Positions 1-7,505 of a stretch of DNA of 64,000 nt are shown piece by piece. The stretch is from Acidobacteriota bacterium (GTDB taxonomy: Bacteria; Acidobacteriota; Blastocatellia; Pyrinomonadales; Pyrinomonadaceae). The DNA is taken from the NCBI GenBank assembly GCA_020199835.1, contig JAIVJV010000010.1:1-64000 (forward strand), written 5' to 3'. How positions within the stretch are numbered: position 1 is the stretch's first letter; the number at the start of each line of letters is the position of its first letter. The translations under genes and the position numbers were made by a program. The notes below the pieces were generated by a model, which ran no database searches, was not told the DNA's origin, and saw only the letters and a list, made by a program, of their open reading frames with translations.

Positions 1-104
1 AGGAATACAACGAGGAGCGACCACATGAGTCTCTGCGCGACCTGACGCCCAGAGAATTTCTACTAACTCAAAAACCGGAAATCTCTACTCACGGGTGGTC
101 CTAA
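1..104 (+). CDS. IS3-family transposase orfB, C-terminal end (partial)
   Basis: The reading frame beginning at base 3 enters at the window edge and stops at 102-104. The visible residues (EYNEERPHESLRDLTPREF, then a short tail) match the conserved C-terminus of the IS3-family DDE integrase core, where a W-x-x-x-YN-x-x-RPHxSL-x-x-x-xPxEF pattern is typical. Only about 34 residues are inside the window, so whether the element is intact cannot be judged. Confidence 0.8.
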   Translation, partial: EYNEERPHESLRDLTPREFLLTQKPEISTHGWS

Positions 105-120
105 ATTCGGGACACTTACA
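1..120 (+). mobile_element. Right end of an IS3-family insertion sequence
   Basis: The transposase tail ends at 104 and is followed at 109-120 by GGGACACTTACA. Read outward-in this is TGTAAGTGTCCC, which resembles the TG...CA-type terminal inverted repeats of IS3-family elements. The left end is outside the window, so the boundary at about 120 is inferred and no target duplication could be checked. Confidence 0.55.
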
Positions 121-321
121 TATGCGTTCAAGAATTTCGTTCTGCGATAGCTTTAGAGCAATCCGAATCCCGTGAAGAAGCAGGCGCTCATACGCACGGC
201 AGTTCTCTGGTTATTTGGGGACGAACCGCCGAAGGCTTAGACATAGCTGGCGGGAGCACTCTGTAGCGTGTATCCAGTCTTAGGTTAGAGAGTTCGAGCA
301 CGAGTCTCTGCCACGTATGGA
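121..321. other. Intergenic, nothing recognised
   Basis: Sequence between the IS end and the stop codon of the first minus-strand gene. I see no coding frame with protein-like composition, no hairpin with a T-tract and no recognisable RNA. Confidence 0.5.
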
Positions 322-1053
322 TTACTTCTGTGGCTGCAAAGATACGTTTAACTCTTTCGTAGTATCTGGCGCCAATCGTAAGGTCTTAGTTTCGCCCCCC
401 GGCCGATCAGCGTTGTAGTGCCAGACTCGATAACCAGGTGCCGAAACCTTGAGATCAACAACTACGTCCGGCGGCACGAGGAGGTTAAAACTGTAGTCTG
501 ATCTATTTGCCCCGGATATCAAGAGCGTCTTTGGATTACCGGCGTGGGTAAGTGACACTTGTGCCTCTCGGATCTTTTTATTTGTTTCCGCGTCAACGAC
601 AGTTATCAGTAGGCGTCCGCCCTTGGGGCCGGCAAGGTGCACGATCACATCTTCAACAGTGGTGCCGTTCACAATAGTTATCTGCGGCCAATGCACAGCG
701 TTATACGCCTCTGAATAAAAAGAGAATGTCAAATCCGGGTAGCCGTCCTCTTCTTTGTAGGCGCGGATTGTATATTCGCCATCAGGTAGGTTGGATAGGC
801 TAAATCTGCCCTGATCGTCGGTTGTAACGGCGTTGCGCCGTGTACGCATTTCGCTACTCCCGAGCCGGCTCGCGGAGACCATGGCTTTGCTTACCGGCTC
901 ACCTCCGCTCGTAGTTACGATACCTTTAATCGCTGCGGAGTTCTTTCCAATGGGCTGGGTTGTGAGTTGACTACTGGTCTTACTCGCGGGTGTGTTAATT
1001 AGTGATAAGAATATTATTGCTAGAAGCGGGGAAAGCAGTAGGAGTTTTCTCAT
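322..1053 (-). CDS. Secreted protein with carboxypeptidase-regulatory-like domain
   Basis: This is a 243-residue protein with a signal peptide (basic MRKLLLL, hydrophobic core to about residue 22, then a Ser/Thr-rich stretch). Residues about 42-115 form a CarboxypepD_reg/CNA-B-like beta-sandwich: an AIKGIVTTSGGEPVSKAMV opening, then TDDQGRFSLSNLPDGEYTIRA. A second beta-rich part follows. Such domains are structural modules of exported proteins and no enzymatic residues are seen. The ATG at 1053 has an excellent Shine-Dalgarno (GGAGGA, 4 nt before it). It lies just downstream of the larger surface protein on the same strand (54-bp gap), so co-transcription is likely. Exact role unknown. Confidence 0.7.
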   Translation of the reverse strand: MRKLLLLSPLLAIIFLSLINTPASKTSSQLTTQPIGKNSAAIKGIVTTSGGEPVSKAMVSASRLGSSEMRTRRNAVTTDDQGRFSLSNLPDGEYTIRAYKEEDGYPDLTFSFYSEAYNAVHWPQITIVNGTTVEDVIVHLAGPKGGRLLITVVDAETNKKIREAQVSLTHAGNPKTLLISGANRSDYSFNLLVPPDVVVDLKVSAPGYRVWHYNADRPGGETKTLRLAPDTTKELNVSLQPQK

Positions 1054-1107
1054 TTCATCCTCCAGAGTTAACTCTGCAATTCAATGAATGCTAGTGGAGA
1101 TCTCAGC

Positions 1108-3522
1108 CTATGGACGGAATGGAGTATTCGGGGGCCAAGCCGTTGCCCGCCCATTTATCGTGACGCTATCCTTACGAACCTGACCGTTGAGACTGGCTAA
1201 TTTCACGATGCCCCTACTGAAGCTCCCGCACCAATACCAACCCCAATTTATATCGTACCCGCAGTTGGCGGGACCATTACCCGAACCGCACCCAGGGGAA
1301 ACAGTCTCAATAAATGTCCCGGTCGCAGTGCCAGTCGTAACGGTCGGGGCACATCCTGAAGCCTGCGGTTGCCCGTTTCCGCAAGTATTGTTGGTCACAC
1401 TGGCAAATTGTTCTTCAACAGGAACGTTGCCCACCGGTCCAGCTCCATTTGAGTCTTGTGAGACGACCTGGAAGTTTATCTGGCGAATAAAATACTGTGT
1501 CGCGCATTGTCCTCCGTTAGGGAGTTGAGTTGTAAAGCCTTGCAGATCTTGAAGAACTATTAAATGGTCTGGTGAAGCTGCTACCTGAACCGGGCTATTC
1601 TGGATGATCTGCTCGCTACTCTCTTCACAGACATAGGTGCCCAGCTCAAAATTGTAAACCGACGTGTACGAATATACCTCCCACTGCGCCGTTATAGTTG
1701 CCGTTCCGCTGCTTATAGCGGTGACATCAGCGTCACTTCCGATCCCGCTGACACCTGCGACGTTTGGATTAGTAGTGGTCCACAAATCTCCTACGTAGTA
1801 AGGAGGCGTCAATCCGCCGTAGCACGTGCGATCGCGCTGGACTCCTCGAAAAGTGGTCACATCGCCGGTAAAAATGTCTAGTGATACAGGATCGATCCAC
1901 GTGTTTCTAACGCTATTCGGACAGCACATGTGACACGCGTAACTGCTGCTGATTCCCTTTACTAAATCGACTTGCTCGGAACGCCCGAGCAGGGCTAAAG
2001 AATCAGGGCCTCGCACCGACCAGATGATTTTGCCGTGCTTAGCCTCCAAGGGAATTCTTCCACCTCTCTCATCCGGTACCTGGTTATCCCTCATCGCCCG
2101 CACGTCAAAAACTACGGTCTCACCGACTTTGATGGTCTTCAATCCAACAGAGTAATCTCCGCTCTCATGCGTTAAGCTGAAGGTGTACTTCTGCTCGTTC
2201 TTCGACACGTTTTTGATGTAAACATAAGTCGACGAACCGCCTTCTATGAACCAGGGATATCCGCCCGTGCCGTTTCGCTGTGCCGGAACGTCCCACATCG
2301 GAATTCTGAATACTTGATTAGCGTCAGTGCTTACGGTTTCTGCCGCCATTACGACGCTCCCGGGCGCAGTCGTGTAGTCGAACTCAATGCTCGCCGCAGC
2401 AATCTTTTTGGAGCGAATCTCTCTTCTGATTGCCCCCTCGACATCCAGGCTAGCGGCCTCGCCCGGATTTAGACGCGCCTTCGGCAGTTGCGCGACGCCG
2501 ACTGTGCCGTCCGTCATTGTGTAAGGCAAACGGCCTGTTAATTCAGTCGGCTCGGTTCCGACATTACGGGCGACGACAACGGGCGTTAGCTGTTCGCCTG
2601 TAGCCGTTGAAAGCCTCAGACCTGCGCCCTGATAAGCTGAAGACTTCCCGCCTTGCGGGTAATAGAATTGTGCTGAAAAAGAGTAGCCGGAATTCTGGTC
2701 CTGAACGAGAGCGCGTGCGATGAGAGCGCCATTCGCCTCAGTGTGATGAACAGACGCGCTGCCGACATCATCTTTGAATCCTGCGGCTGCATCACCCTTC
2801 TGCCGATTGACGTTGATAACTCTCGTTTCGTGTGGCGCAAGGGTGAGATCAACTGCTTGCAGATGAGGCGTGCCTGCATTTAATACTGCGTTCGCCGATA
2901 CTGTTTGCTCGCTCGTGTTTGACAATATAAGACTGACGTCTGAATGCCTGGAAGGCAGCCACCACACGCTCTCAAGTTGTGTAGAAGGAACTCTTTTGAA
3001 TTCAACCAGCTTCTCGTCGAAGCTCACACTCCTCGTTTCGTCAACCAGGTAGAGTTGTGCACCGATAACGAGGTCTGGTCCGCTATGAAATAGCTGCAGG
3101 CTGCCCTCGTCAAAGGGAGTTCCAGGCAATGCCCCAAACTCTCGGAGGTCAAAATTACGGAATGACTCTCCTTCTACCACCACGGGCGCGGCTTCTAACA
3201 TCCCGCCCGAAAGGCTAAAGAGCGTGGGCCTGACTTCGACAGGCTGAGGGCCCTTATTGTTCAGCATCAAGGTGGCATTTAGATTATCGCCTACCTTGTA
3301 GTAAGAGGCTGCTAAGAAATGAGGCTGGTCTATATCTTGCCCGCAGCAGAGTTTCGCAGCCTTAGCGGGTTGCGCGTTATCAACGATCTCTTTTCGCAGA
3401 CGACTCTTAATCAAGAAGGTCGAAACAGAAAACGCGAGTAAAAGAAGAAGGAGAAATAGAGCGATGTCGAATCGTGAGATGTTGGAAAGGCTGCGAATCG
3501 GGTGAGATTTACTATTTCGCAT
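1108..3522 (-). CDS. Membrane-anchored surface protein with Ig-like (BIG2-type) segment
   Basis: About 804 residues. I place the start at ATG 3522 because GGAGA lies at correct spacing; an in-frame ATG at 3537 has none. Residues about 20-40 form one transmembrane helix after a short basic N-terminus, leaving most of the protein outside. The body is beta-rich and has a Cys-rich part (CHMCCP, later several NxCG motifs). Around residues 580-620 an NPNVAGVSGIGSDADVTAIS stretch followed by GTATITAQW looks like a bacterial Ig-like group 2 repeat. No enzyme motif is seen. It is probably an envelope or adhesion-type protein, and the family was not recognised. Confidence 0.6.
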   Translation of the reverse strand: MRNSKSHPIRSLSNISRFDIALFLLLLLLAFSVSTFLIKSRLRKEIVDNAQPAKAAKLCCGQDIDQPHFLAASYYKVGDNLNATLMLNNKGPQPVEVRPTLFSLSGGMLEAAPVVVEGESFRNFDLREFGALPGTPFDEGSLQLFHSGPDLVIGAQLYLVDETRSVSFDEKLVEFKRVPSTQLESVWWLPSRHSDVSLILSNTSEQTVSANAVLNAGTPHLQAVDLTLAPHETRVINVNRQKGDAAAGFKDDVGSASVHHTEANGALIARALVQDQNSGYSFSAQFYYPQGGKSSAYQGAGLRLSTATGEQLTPVVVARNVGTEPTELTGRLPYTMTDGTVGVAQLPKARLNPGEAASLDVEGAIRREIRSKKIAAASIEFDYTTAPGSVVMAAETVSTDANQVFRIPMWDVPAQRNGTGGYPWFIEGGSSTYVYIKNVSKNEQKYTFSLTHESGDYSVGLKTIKVGETVVFDVRAMRDNQVPDERGGRIPLEAKHGKIIWSVRGPDSLALLGRSEQVDLVKGISSSYACHMCCPNSVRNTWIDPVSLDIFTGDVTTFRGVQRDRTCYGGLTPPYYVGDLWTTTNPNVAGVSGIGSDADVTAISSGTATITAQWEVYSYTSVYNFELGTYVCEESSEQIIQNSPVQVAASPDHLIVLQDLQGFTTQLPNGGQCATQYFIRQINFQVVSQDSNGAGPVGNVPVEEQFASVTNNTCGNGQPQASGCAPTVTTGTATGTFIETVSPGCGSGNGPANCGYDINWGWYWCGSFSRGIVKLASLNGQVRKDSVTINGRATAWPPNTPFRP

Positions 3523-4493
3523 TGTATCTCCATGCAAAGCCGATCGAGAGGAAACTCGTACTAGCTACCCGTTGGTTAAACCAACCCGCTATTTTGGTCG
3601 CCGGACTTTATCGGCGAGCGCCGGGAACATACAAGTGTTGATTTGGCTTGCCCGGGTTCCCTGGGAGGTGAGCGAATTGAACACCGAGGCGGAAAGAGAA
3701 TAAGCCTTGTATTTAAAGGAATCAACAAATTTCTCAAACAGCAGTGCGAATCTGAATGTTGTGGCGTCGCTGTTTCGCAAAAACGGAAATCTCTAGTAAC
3801 TCGTGGCTGCGATCGCGGGAGGCTTACAGAGCCACATCTGAATCGCACTTCGCGGTCGAGCGATCGAGGCCAAAACTGATTGAATTACGTGAATAAGACG
3901 GTCCACGAGAAGGCAGGTTCTTTCGCCTGCTTCCAGGCGGGCGCTCACTTTATGTCATTGCACGATAACCACTCCATGACACCGCTCCGACTAATGAAAC
4001 GGAGCCACGCGGCATCATCGAAGCACGCGAGGAGGTTTTAGAAGCAGCAGTGAAATACTTGAAGAAAGAAACCATATCAGCAATTCAACGATGAAACTCA
4101 CGACGCAATCTGTGTCGGAATCAGATTCATTGAGACCCTGGGTCAATTAAATGAAAGCTCGCTTAAAGTTTCAGACAGCACATGTCTTTAGCTATTGACT
4201 CTCGATCAATTTGGGAATATTGTGCGCTCACTTGCTGAAGTAATTTGAGTACCAGCTCAAGAACAAATGTGTGATCGGTCAGTCCTCCAAGCCTGCAGCC
4301 GCACACTTCTCCGGCATCAGCCCAGAACCAGTCTAAAACCACGAATTCTGGGGCAACAATTTTGAACTACTCTGTGGCTAACCTTGGCTGCCCCTAAATA
4401 GGTGTCTTATGAGCCGGGAACCAGCCAGGTGCTCGCTCGTTTCGCAATAGCAAACGCATCTAGCGCGGGCAAGAAAATTGGATCGTTAACAAT
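3523..4493. other. Long intergenic region, no convincing gene
   Basis: About 970 bp between the divergently transcribed surface protein and the sigma-54 activator. Short open frames exist (for example 3589-3780 on the minus strand, 63 codons), but none has a ribosome binding site or a recognisable motif. A possible sigma-70 promoter for the activator is listed separately. The length and low coding density are compatible with a decayed gene or an insertion scar. Confidence 0.4.
4195..4223 (+). promoter_or_regulatory. Possible sigma-70 promoter upstream of the sigma-54 activator
   Basis: TTGACT at 4195-4200 and TATTGT at 4218-4223 are separated by exactly 17 bp. It points toward the activator gene but would leave a leader of about 260 nt. 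A chance match cannot be excluded. Confidence 0.3.
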
Positions 4494-5576
4494 ATGGCTA
4501 TCGGACGGCAAGCTGGTCCCCGCAAACGGCGAAACGTGTCCGCACCCGATCGGGACCACAACGCTGCAGTGCCGGCGCTAGAAGATGTGGGCGAGTTCGC
4601 TTTGCTCTCCATGATCGGCTCCTCGCCCATTTTTAACGAAACCGTCAGACGAATGGGGCGAATTGCGATGCGCGATGCGTCCGTATTGATTGAAGGCGAG
4701 ACGGGTTCCGGAAAGGAGGTGGCAGCGAGAGCGATTCACTACCTTGGTGCACGACGCGGCAGGCCGTTCATTCCCGTGAACTGCGGCGCTGTTCCCGATT
4801 CGCTAATCGAAGCCGAATTTTTCGGCCATGGCCGCGGCGCCTTTACGGATGCGCGCGAAGCGCGAGCTGGTCTCATTGCACAAGCGCACGGCGGCACCTT
4901 GTTCCTCGATGAAATCGACTCGCTAACACCCAAGGCCCAAGTCGCATTATTACGATTTCTGCAAGATCAAAAATACAAGCCCATAGGGCGCGACGTCGAA
5001 CTTGAAGCAGACGTGCGCATCATTGCCGCTACCAATAAATCTCTCATCGCACTCGCAAACAGCGACCGGTTCCGAACAGATCTTCTACACCGCCTCAGGA
5101 TTCTCTACTTGTACATTCCCCCGCTGCGCGAGCGTGAAGGGGATGCCGAAATGCTTGCGCAGCACTTTCTGCGGCATTACCTCAAAAAATACAATCTGCC
5201 TCCCAAGCGATTCGCTCCTGAATCACTTCGCTGGATAGGCCAGCACCGGTGGGAGGGAAACGTGCGCGAGTTGGACAATGCCGTCCATCGCGAAGTTGTT
5301 CTTGCGGATGGCGACGTGATCAGATTTGACGTTGCGAACAGTGAGACAAAGCCCACCCATCCAACAGTAAATTCGAGCGCTGACGACTACGCTACACTCG
5401 ATTTCCAGAGCGCCAAGGCGAAGGCAGTCCACGACTTCGAACGCGGTTACCTCACCCGAATTCTGCAAATTGCTCATGGGAATGTCAGTGCTGCTGCGCG
5501 CATCGCGGAAAAAGAGCGGCGCGCGTTTGGCAAGCTCCTCAAGAAACACCAAATCAGCCGCGAGCAGTTCAAGTAA
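4494..5576 (+). CDS. Sigma-54-dependent transcriptional activator without sensory domain
   Basis: This is a 360-residue bacterial enhancer-binding protein. It hydrolyses ATP to remodel sigma-54 RNA polymerase. Visible parts: a short basic N-terminus (1-35), the AAA+ sigma-54-interaction domain (about 40-275) with Walker A GETGSGKE (68-75), loop 1 GAFTDA (115-120, where the canonical motif is GAFTGA), Walker B GGTLFLDEID (133-142), sensor II around GNVREL, and a Fis-type helix-turn-helix at the C-terminus (AHGNVSAAARIAEKERR). Like PspF it has no receiver, GAF, PAS or FHA domain, so the signal must come through another protein (inference). The gene directly precedes two sigma-54 promoters and three palindromes that are its likely binding sites. 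No strong Shine-Dalgarno is seen before ATG 4494. Confidence 0.93.
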   Translation: MAIGRQAGPRKRRNVSAPDRDHNAAVPALEDVGEFALLSMIGSSPIFNETVRRMGRIAMRDASVLIEGETGSGKEVAARAIHYLGARRGRPFIPVNCGAVPDSLIEAEFFGHGRGAFTDAREARAGLIAQAHGGTLFLDEIDSLTPKAQVALLRFLQDQKYKPIGRDVELEADVRIIAATNKSLIALANSDRFRTDLLHRLRILYLYIPPLREREGDAEMLAQHFLRHYLKKYNLPPKRFAPESLRWIGQHRWEGNVRELDNAVHREVVLADGDVIRFDVANSETKPTHPTVNSSADDYATLDFQSAKAKAVHDFERGYLTRILQIAHGNVSAAARIAEKERRAFGKLLKKHQISREQFK

Positions 5577-5581
5577 ATCAA

Positions 5582-5603
5582 AGTGGGTGAAGAATGACCC
5601 ACT
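5582..5603. promoter_or_regulatory. Likely enhancer (UAS) palindrome 1 for the sigma-54 activator
   Basis: Perfect inverted repeat AGTGGGT-N8-ACCCACT starting 6 bp after the activator stop codon. Its centre is about 52 bp upstream of the -24 GG of the promoter at 5643. The same half-site and the same 8-bp spacing recur at 5952 and 6042. It has no T-tract, so a terminator is less likely. Confidence 0.7.
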
Positions 5604-5642
5604 CCCCTCCCGAATCCGAATCGCAATAGGTGATTTCGGTCT

Positions 5643-5658
5643 TGGTACGTTTTGTGCT
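5643..5658 (+). promoter_or_regulatory. Sigma-54 (-24/-12) promoter for the 92-residue gene
   Basis: TGGTACGTTTTGTGCT matches the consensus TGGCACG-N4-TTGCW at most positions. The invariant GG (5644-5645) and GC (5656-5657) are separated by exactly 10 bp. The predicted start of transcription is near 5669, 13 nt before the GTG at 5682. Confidence 0.65.
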
Positions 5659-5681
5659 GCCTCCATTCAGCACCAATCGAC

Positions 5682-5960
5682 GTGAACAACGAAAACCGAA
5701 TACAGATTGAACGTCTTGTTCTCCAGATCGCTGAATATCTGGCTCGCAATCCAATGGCGGCTGATACGCTCGCCGGGATTCAGAGTTGGTGGTTATCAGG
5801 AGCAATGCGCAATGTTCACAGCAGTCACGTTAAAACCGCGGTCCGCCTGCTCGTGCAACGAAGAACGTTGCAGTGCAACATCCAGTCGGACGGTACGAAG
5901 ACCTACTCACGTGCAAACAGTGGAATCTCCGCGCGGCGATCCGATCACGTCGGTGGGTAA
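5682..5960 (+). CDS. Small protein of the sigma-54 locus, possibly winged-helix-like
   Basis: 92 residues from GTG 5682; the upstream in-frame ATG at 5652 lies inside the sigma-54 promoter and is ruled out by it. The pattern (helix RIQIERLVLQIAEYLARNP, then ADTLAGIQSWWL, then VKTAVRLLVQRRTLQCNIQS and DGTKTYSR) suggests helix-helix-helix followed by a beta-hairpin, as in small winged-helix folds. The family was not recognised. It lies between the activator and the protease operon, with its own -24/-12 promoter and a palindrome upstream. Because the activator has no sensory domain, a regulatory partner role is possible (inference). The stop codon overlaps palindrome 2. Confidence 0.6.
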   Translation: MNNENRIQIERLVLQIAEYLARNPMAADTLAGIQSWWLSGAMRNVHSSHVKTAVRLLVQRRTLQCNIQSDGTKTYSRANSGISARRSDHVGG

Positions 5961-5973
5961 ATTTCAACCCACG
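5952..5973. promoter_or_regulatory. Likely enhancer (UAS) palindrome 2
   Basis: GTGGGT (5953-5958), 8 bp, ACCCAC (5967-5972): same half-sites and spacing as the copy at 5582. It overlaps the stop codon of the 92-residue gene. Its centre is about 185 bp upstream of the -24 element of the protease-operon promoter. Confidence 0.65.
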
Positions 5974-6041
5974 TATTAACAACCCCTGCTCTCGTCACAT
6001 CGGGGACGTTCCGAACAGGGCAAGCGCTTTGAAGGTGCTAA

Positions 6042-6063
6042 ACCGGGTCTTGCTTGACCCACT
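6042..6063. promoter_or_regulatory. Likely enhancer (UAS) palindrome 3, imperfect
   Basis: The right half ACCCACT (6057-6063) is complete; the left half ACCGGGT (6042-6048) matches AGTGGGT at 5 of 7 positions, again with an 8-bp spacer. The centre is about 95 bp upstream of the -24 GG, a usual enhancer distance for sigma-54 promoters. Confidence 0.55.
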
Positions 6064-6145
6064 CTACTTCAACTGCCGTTTGTTCCGCTCAAGCCTATCG
6101 AACGTTTTGTTCACAAATTCTCCAACTTGGTCCATGCGCGTGTAC

Positions 6146-6161
6146 TGGTACTGCGCTTGCT
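6146..6161 (+). promoter_or_regulatory. Sigma-54 (-24/-12) promoter of the protease operon
   Basis: TGGTACTGCGCTTGCT fits TGGCACG-N4-TTGCW closely: the TGG, the AC at positions 5-6 and the whole TTGCT block match, and GG (6147-6148) and GC (6159-6160) are exactly 10 bp apart. Predicted transcription start near 6172, about 11 nt before the ATG of the S8 protease. Confidence 0.75.
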
Positions 6162-6182
6162 CGTGATGTGAAATCAAGTGAT

Positions 6183-7505
6183 ATGAAACCCCACATCACA
6201 TTAACGTTGCGGACCCCGTTGCAACGCGTCGCGCTGCCTTATTGGGTTGATGCGATCACGCAAGCGCACTTGCGCAGCGCGCAATTTTTCCCAGCAGTCG
6301 ATGCACTGTTTGCAAGACATAACCTTGCCTTCACGGCAACCCATGAGTACAGGCCGGCTGGATCGGTTTGGTCGCCGCAGGAAATTGCAACCGGCTTCGA
6401 TCGCGTGTACCGACTGGTGCTCCAATCGGATGTCAGCATTCCAACGGAGCTCATTCAATCTATCCGCGTGCTCCCGGAGGTGGAACGCGTTCACGTAGGC
6501 GCTATCGCCGAGATGGATTTGCAACCGCCGTATGCGGAATCGCTGAGCGTGCGCACCAATCGCGCGTCACGCGACGCGATCTTTCTGGACGAGGCACATG
6601 CGTTCAGCGAGGGCGATGAGGCCATCACGGTGGCGATCCTCGATACAGGCGTGGATTGCGATCATCCCGAATATAAAAATGCACTGCTCCCCGGCTACGA
6701 CTTCGTCGACATACTGGACGGCGCAACCGAATTCATCGGCGATTACCTCGGCGCCGATGCCATCCCGGAAGACGAAGTCGGTCACGGCACCCATGTCGCG
6801 GGCATCATCACGGGAAAAGGAAAGAACATGCCGCGCGGTGTTGCACCGCGCTGCCGCGTTCTGCCGGTGCGCGTGCTGGCGGCGATGAACAAGGACGGCC
6901 GCAAAGTCGGCGCCGGTTCCGTCGAGAATATTAACAACGGCGTTAAGTGGGCCATCGATAACGGTGCGGACGTGATCAACATGTCGCTGGGTGTACGCCA
7001 CACTGGCGGTGGACTCCCGCATAAAGAAGTTATCGAGTACGCGCAGCGTAAGGGCGTGACGGTGGTCGCGGCGTCGGGAAATGACGGACGGCAGGAGTTG
7101 TACTACCCGGGCGCATTTCCGAGTGTGATCGCAGTCGGCGCGGCCGATGACGAGGGTAACGTCGCGGAGTTCTCGACGTTCGGCGATCAGGTGTCCTTCA
7201 TCGCCCCGGGTGTGGACGTGTACAGCACTTCCATCGAAGACGGCTATGCGTTTTCCACGGGGACTTCTCACGCCGCGCCGTTCGTTACCGGCGCCGTTGC
7301 GTTGATGAAATCCTTTGCGCGGTCACAAGGCCACGACCTCAAAGATTCTCAAGTTAAGCACGTGCTCAAACACACAGCCGACAAAGTGGATCGCAATTTC
7401 AAGGACCGTAAAGCGGGATATGGCCGGCTCAATGTCGCTGATGGTCTGCGTTACCTGGATTACAAGCTCAACTCGTCAAGGAGAACGTCCCATGGCTACC
7501 ACTAA
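6183..7505 (+). CDS. Subtilisin-like serine protease (S8), no signal peptide
   Basis: 440 residues from ATG 6183; the frame is open further upstream, but that stretch contains the -24/-12 promoter. S8 catalytic residues are all visible: Asp154 (AILDTGVD), His201 (GHGTHVAGI), oxyanion Asn300 (AASGND) and Ser362 (GTSHAAPFV). Residues about 75-115 (LVLQSDVSIPTELIQSIRVL, then PEVERVHV) resemble an inhibitor-I9-type propeptide, so self-processing is plausible. There is no signal peptide or transmembrane helix, which suggests cytosolic activity or a non-Sec exit. It is the first gene of the sigma-54 operon and overlaps the next gene by 14 nt. Confidence 0.92.
   Translation: MKPHITLTLRTPLQRVALPYWVDAITQAHLRSAQFFPAVDALFARHNLAFTATHEYRPAGSVWSPQEIATGFDRVYRLVLQSDVSIPTELIQSIRVLPEVERVHVGAIAEMDLQPPYAESLSVRTNRASRDAIFLDEAHAFSEGDEAITVAILDTGVDCDHPEYKNALLPGYDFVDILDGATEFIGDYLGADAIPEDEVGHGTHVAGIITGKGKNMPRGVAPRCRVLPVRVLAAMNKDGRKVGAGSVENINNGVKWAIDNGADVINMSLGVRHTGGGLPHKEVIEYAQRKGVTVVAASGNDGRQELYYPGAFPSVIAVGAADDEGNVAEFSTFGDQVSFIAPGVDVYSTSIEDGYAFSTGTSHAAPFVTGAVALMKSFARSQGHDLKDSQVKHVLKHTADKVDRNFKDRKAGYGRLNVADGLRYLDYKLNSSRRTSHGYH

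Noticed and set aside
1108-3522. Surface protein as a cytochrome because of several Cys
   Set aside because: Cys residues occur as CHMCC and scattered NxCG; no CxxCH haem motif is present.
3589-3780. 63-codon minus-strand frame with fairly protein-like sequence
   Set aside because: No ribosome binding site, no motif, and other frames are equally open here. Left as unexplained gap.
3770-3800. GGAAATCTCTA string resembling the end of the IS3 transposase gene at 78-90
   Set aside because: The match is about 11 bp, the same string also occurs in an unrelated gene near 23009, and the reading frame is not kept. Not evidence for a second IS fragment.
3970-4090. Short plus-strand frame ending REEVLEAAVKYLKKETISA
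   Set aside because: Only about 40 codons with no start codon or ribosome binding site; cannot be supported as a gene.
4404-4420. GG-N10-GC arrangement upstream of the sigma-54 activator (AGGTGTCTTATGAGC)
   Set aside because: Only the GG and GC agree; the rest of the -24 and -12 blocks does not match, unlike the two accepted promoters. Probably chance.
6567-7271. Long minus-strand open frame (234 codons) opposite the S8 protease
   Set aside because: Shadow of a GC-biased gene: His/Arg-rich without motif, and the sense strand encodes a clear protease with all catalytic residues.
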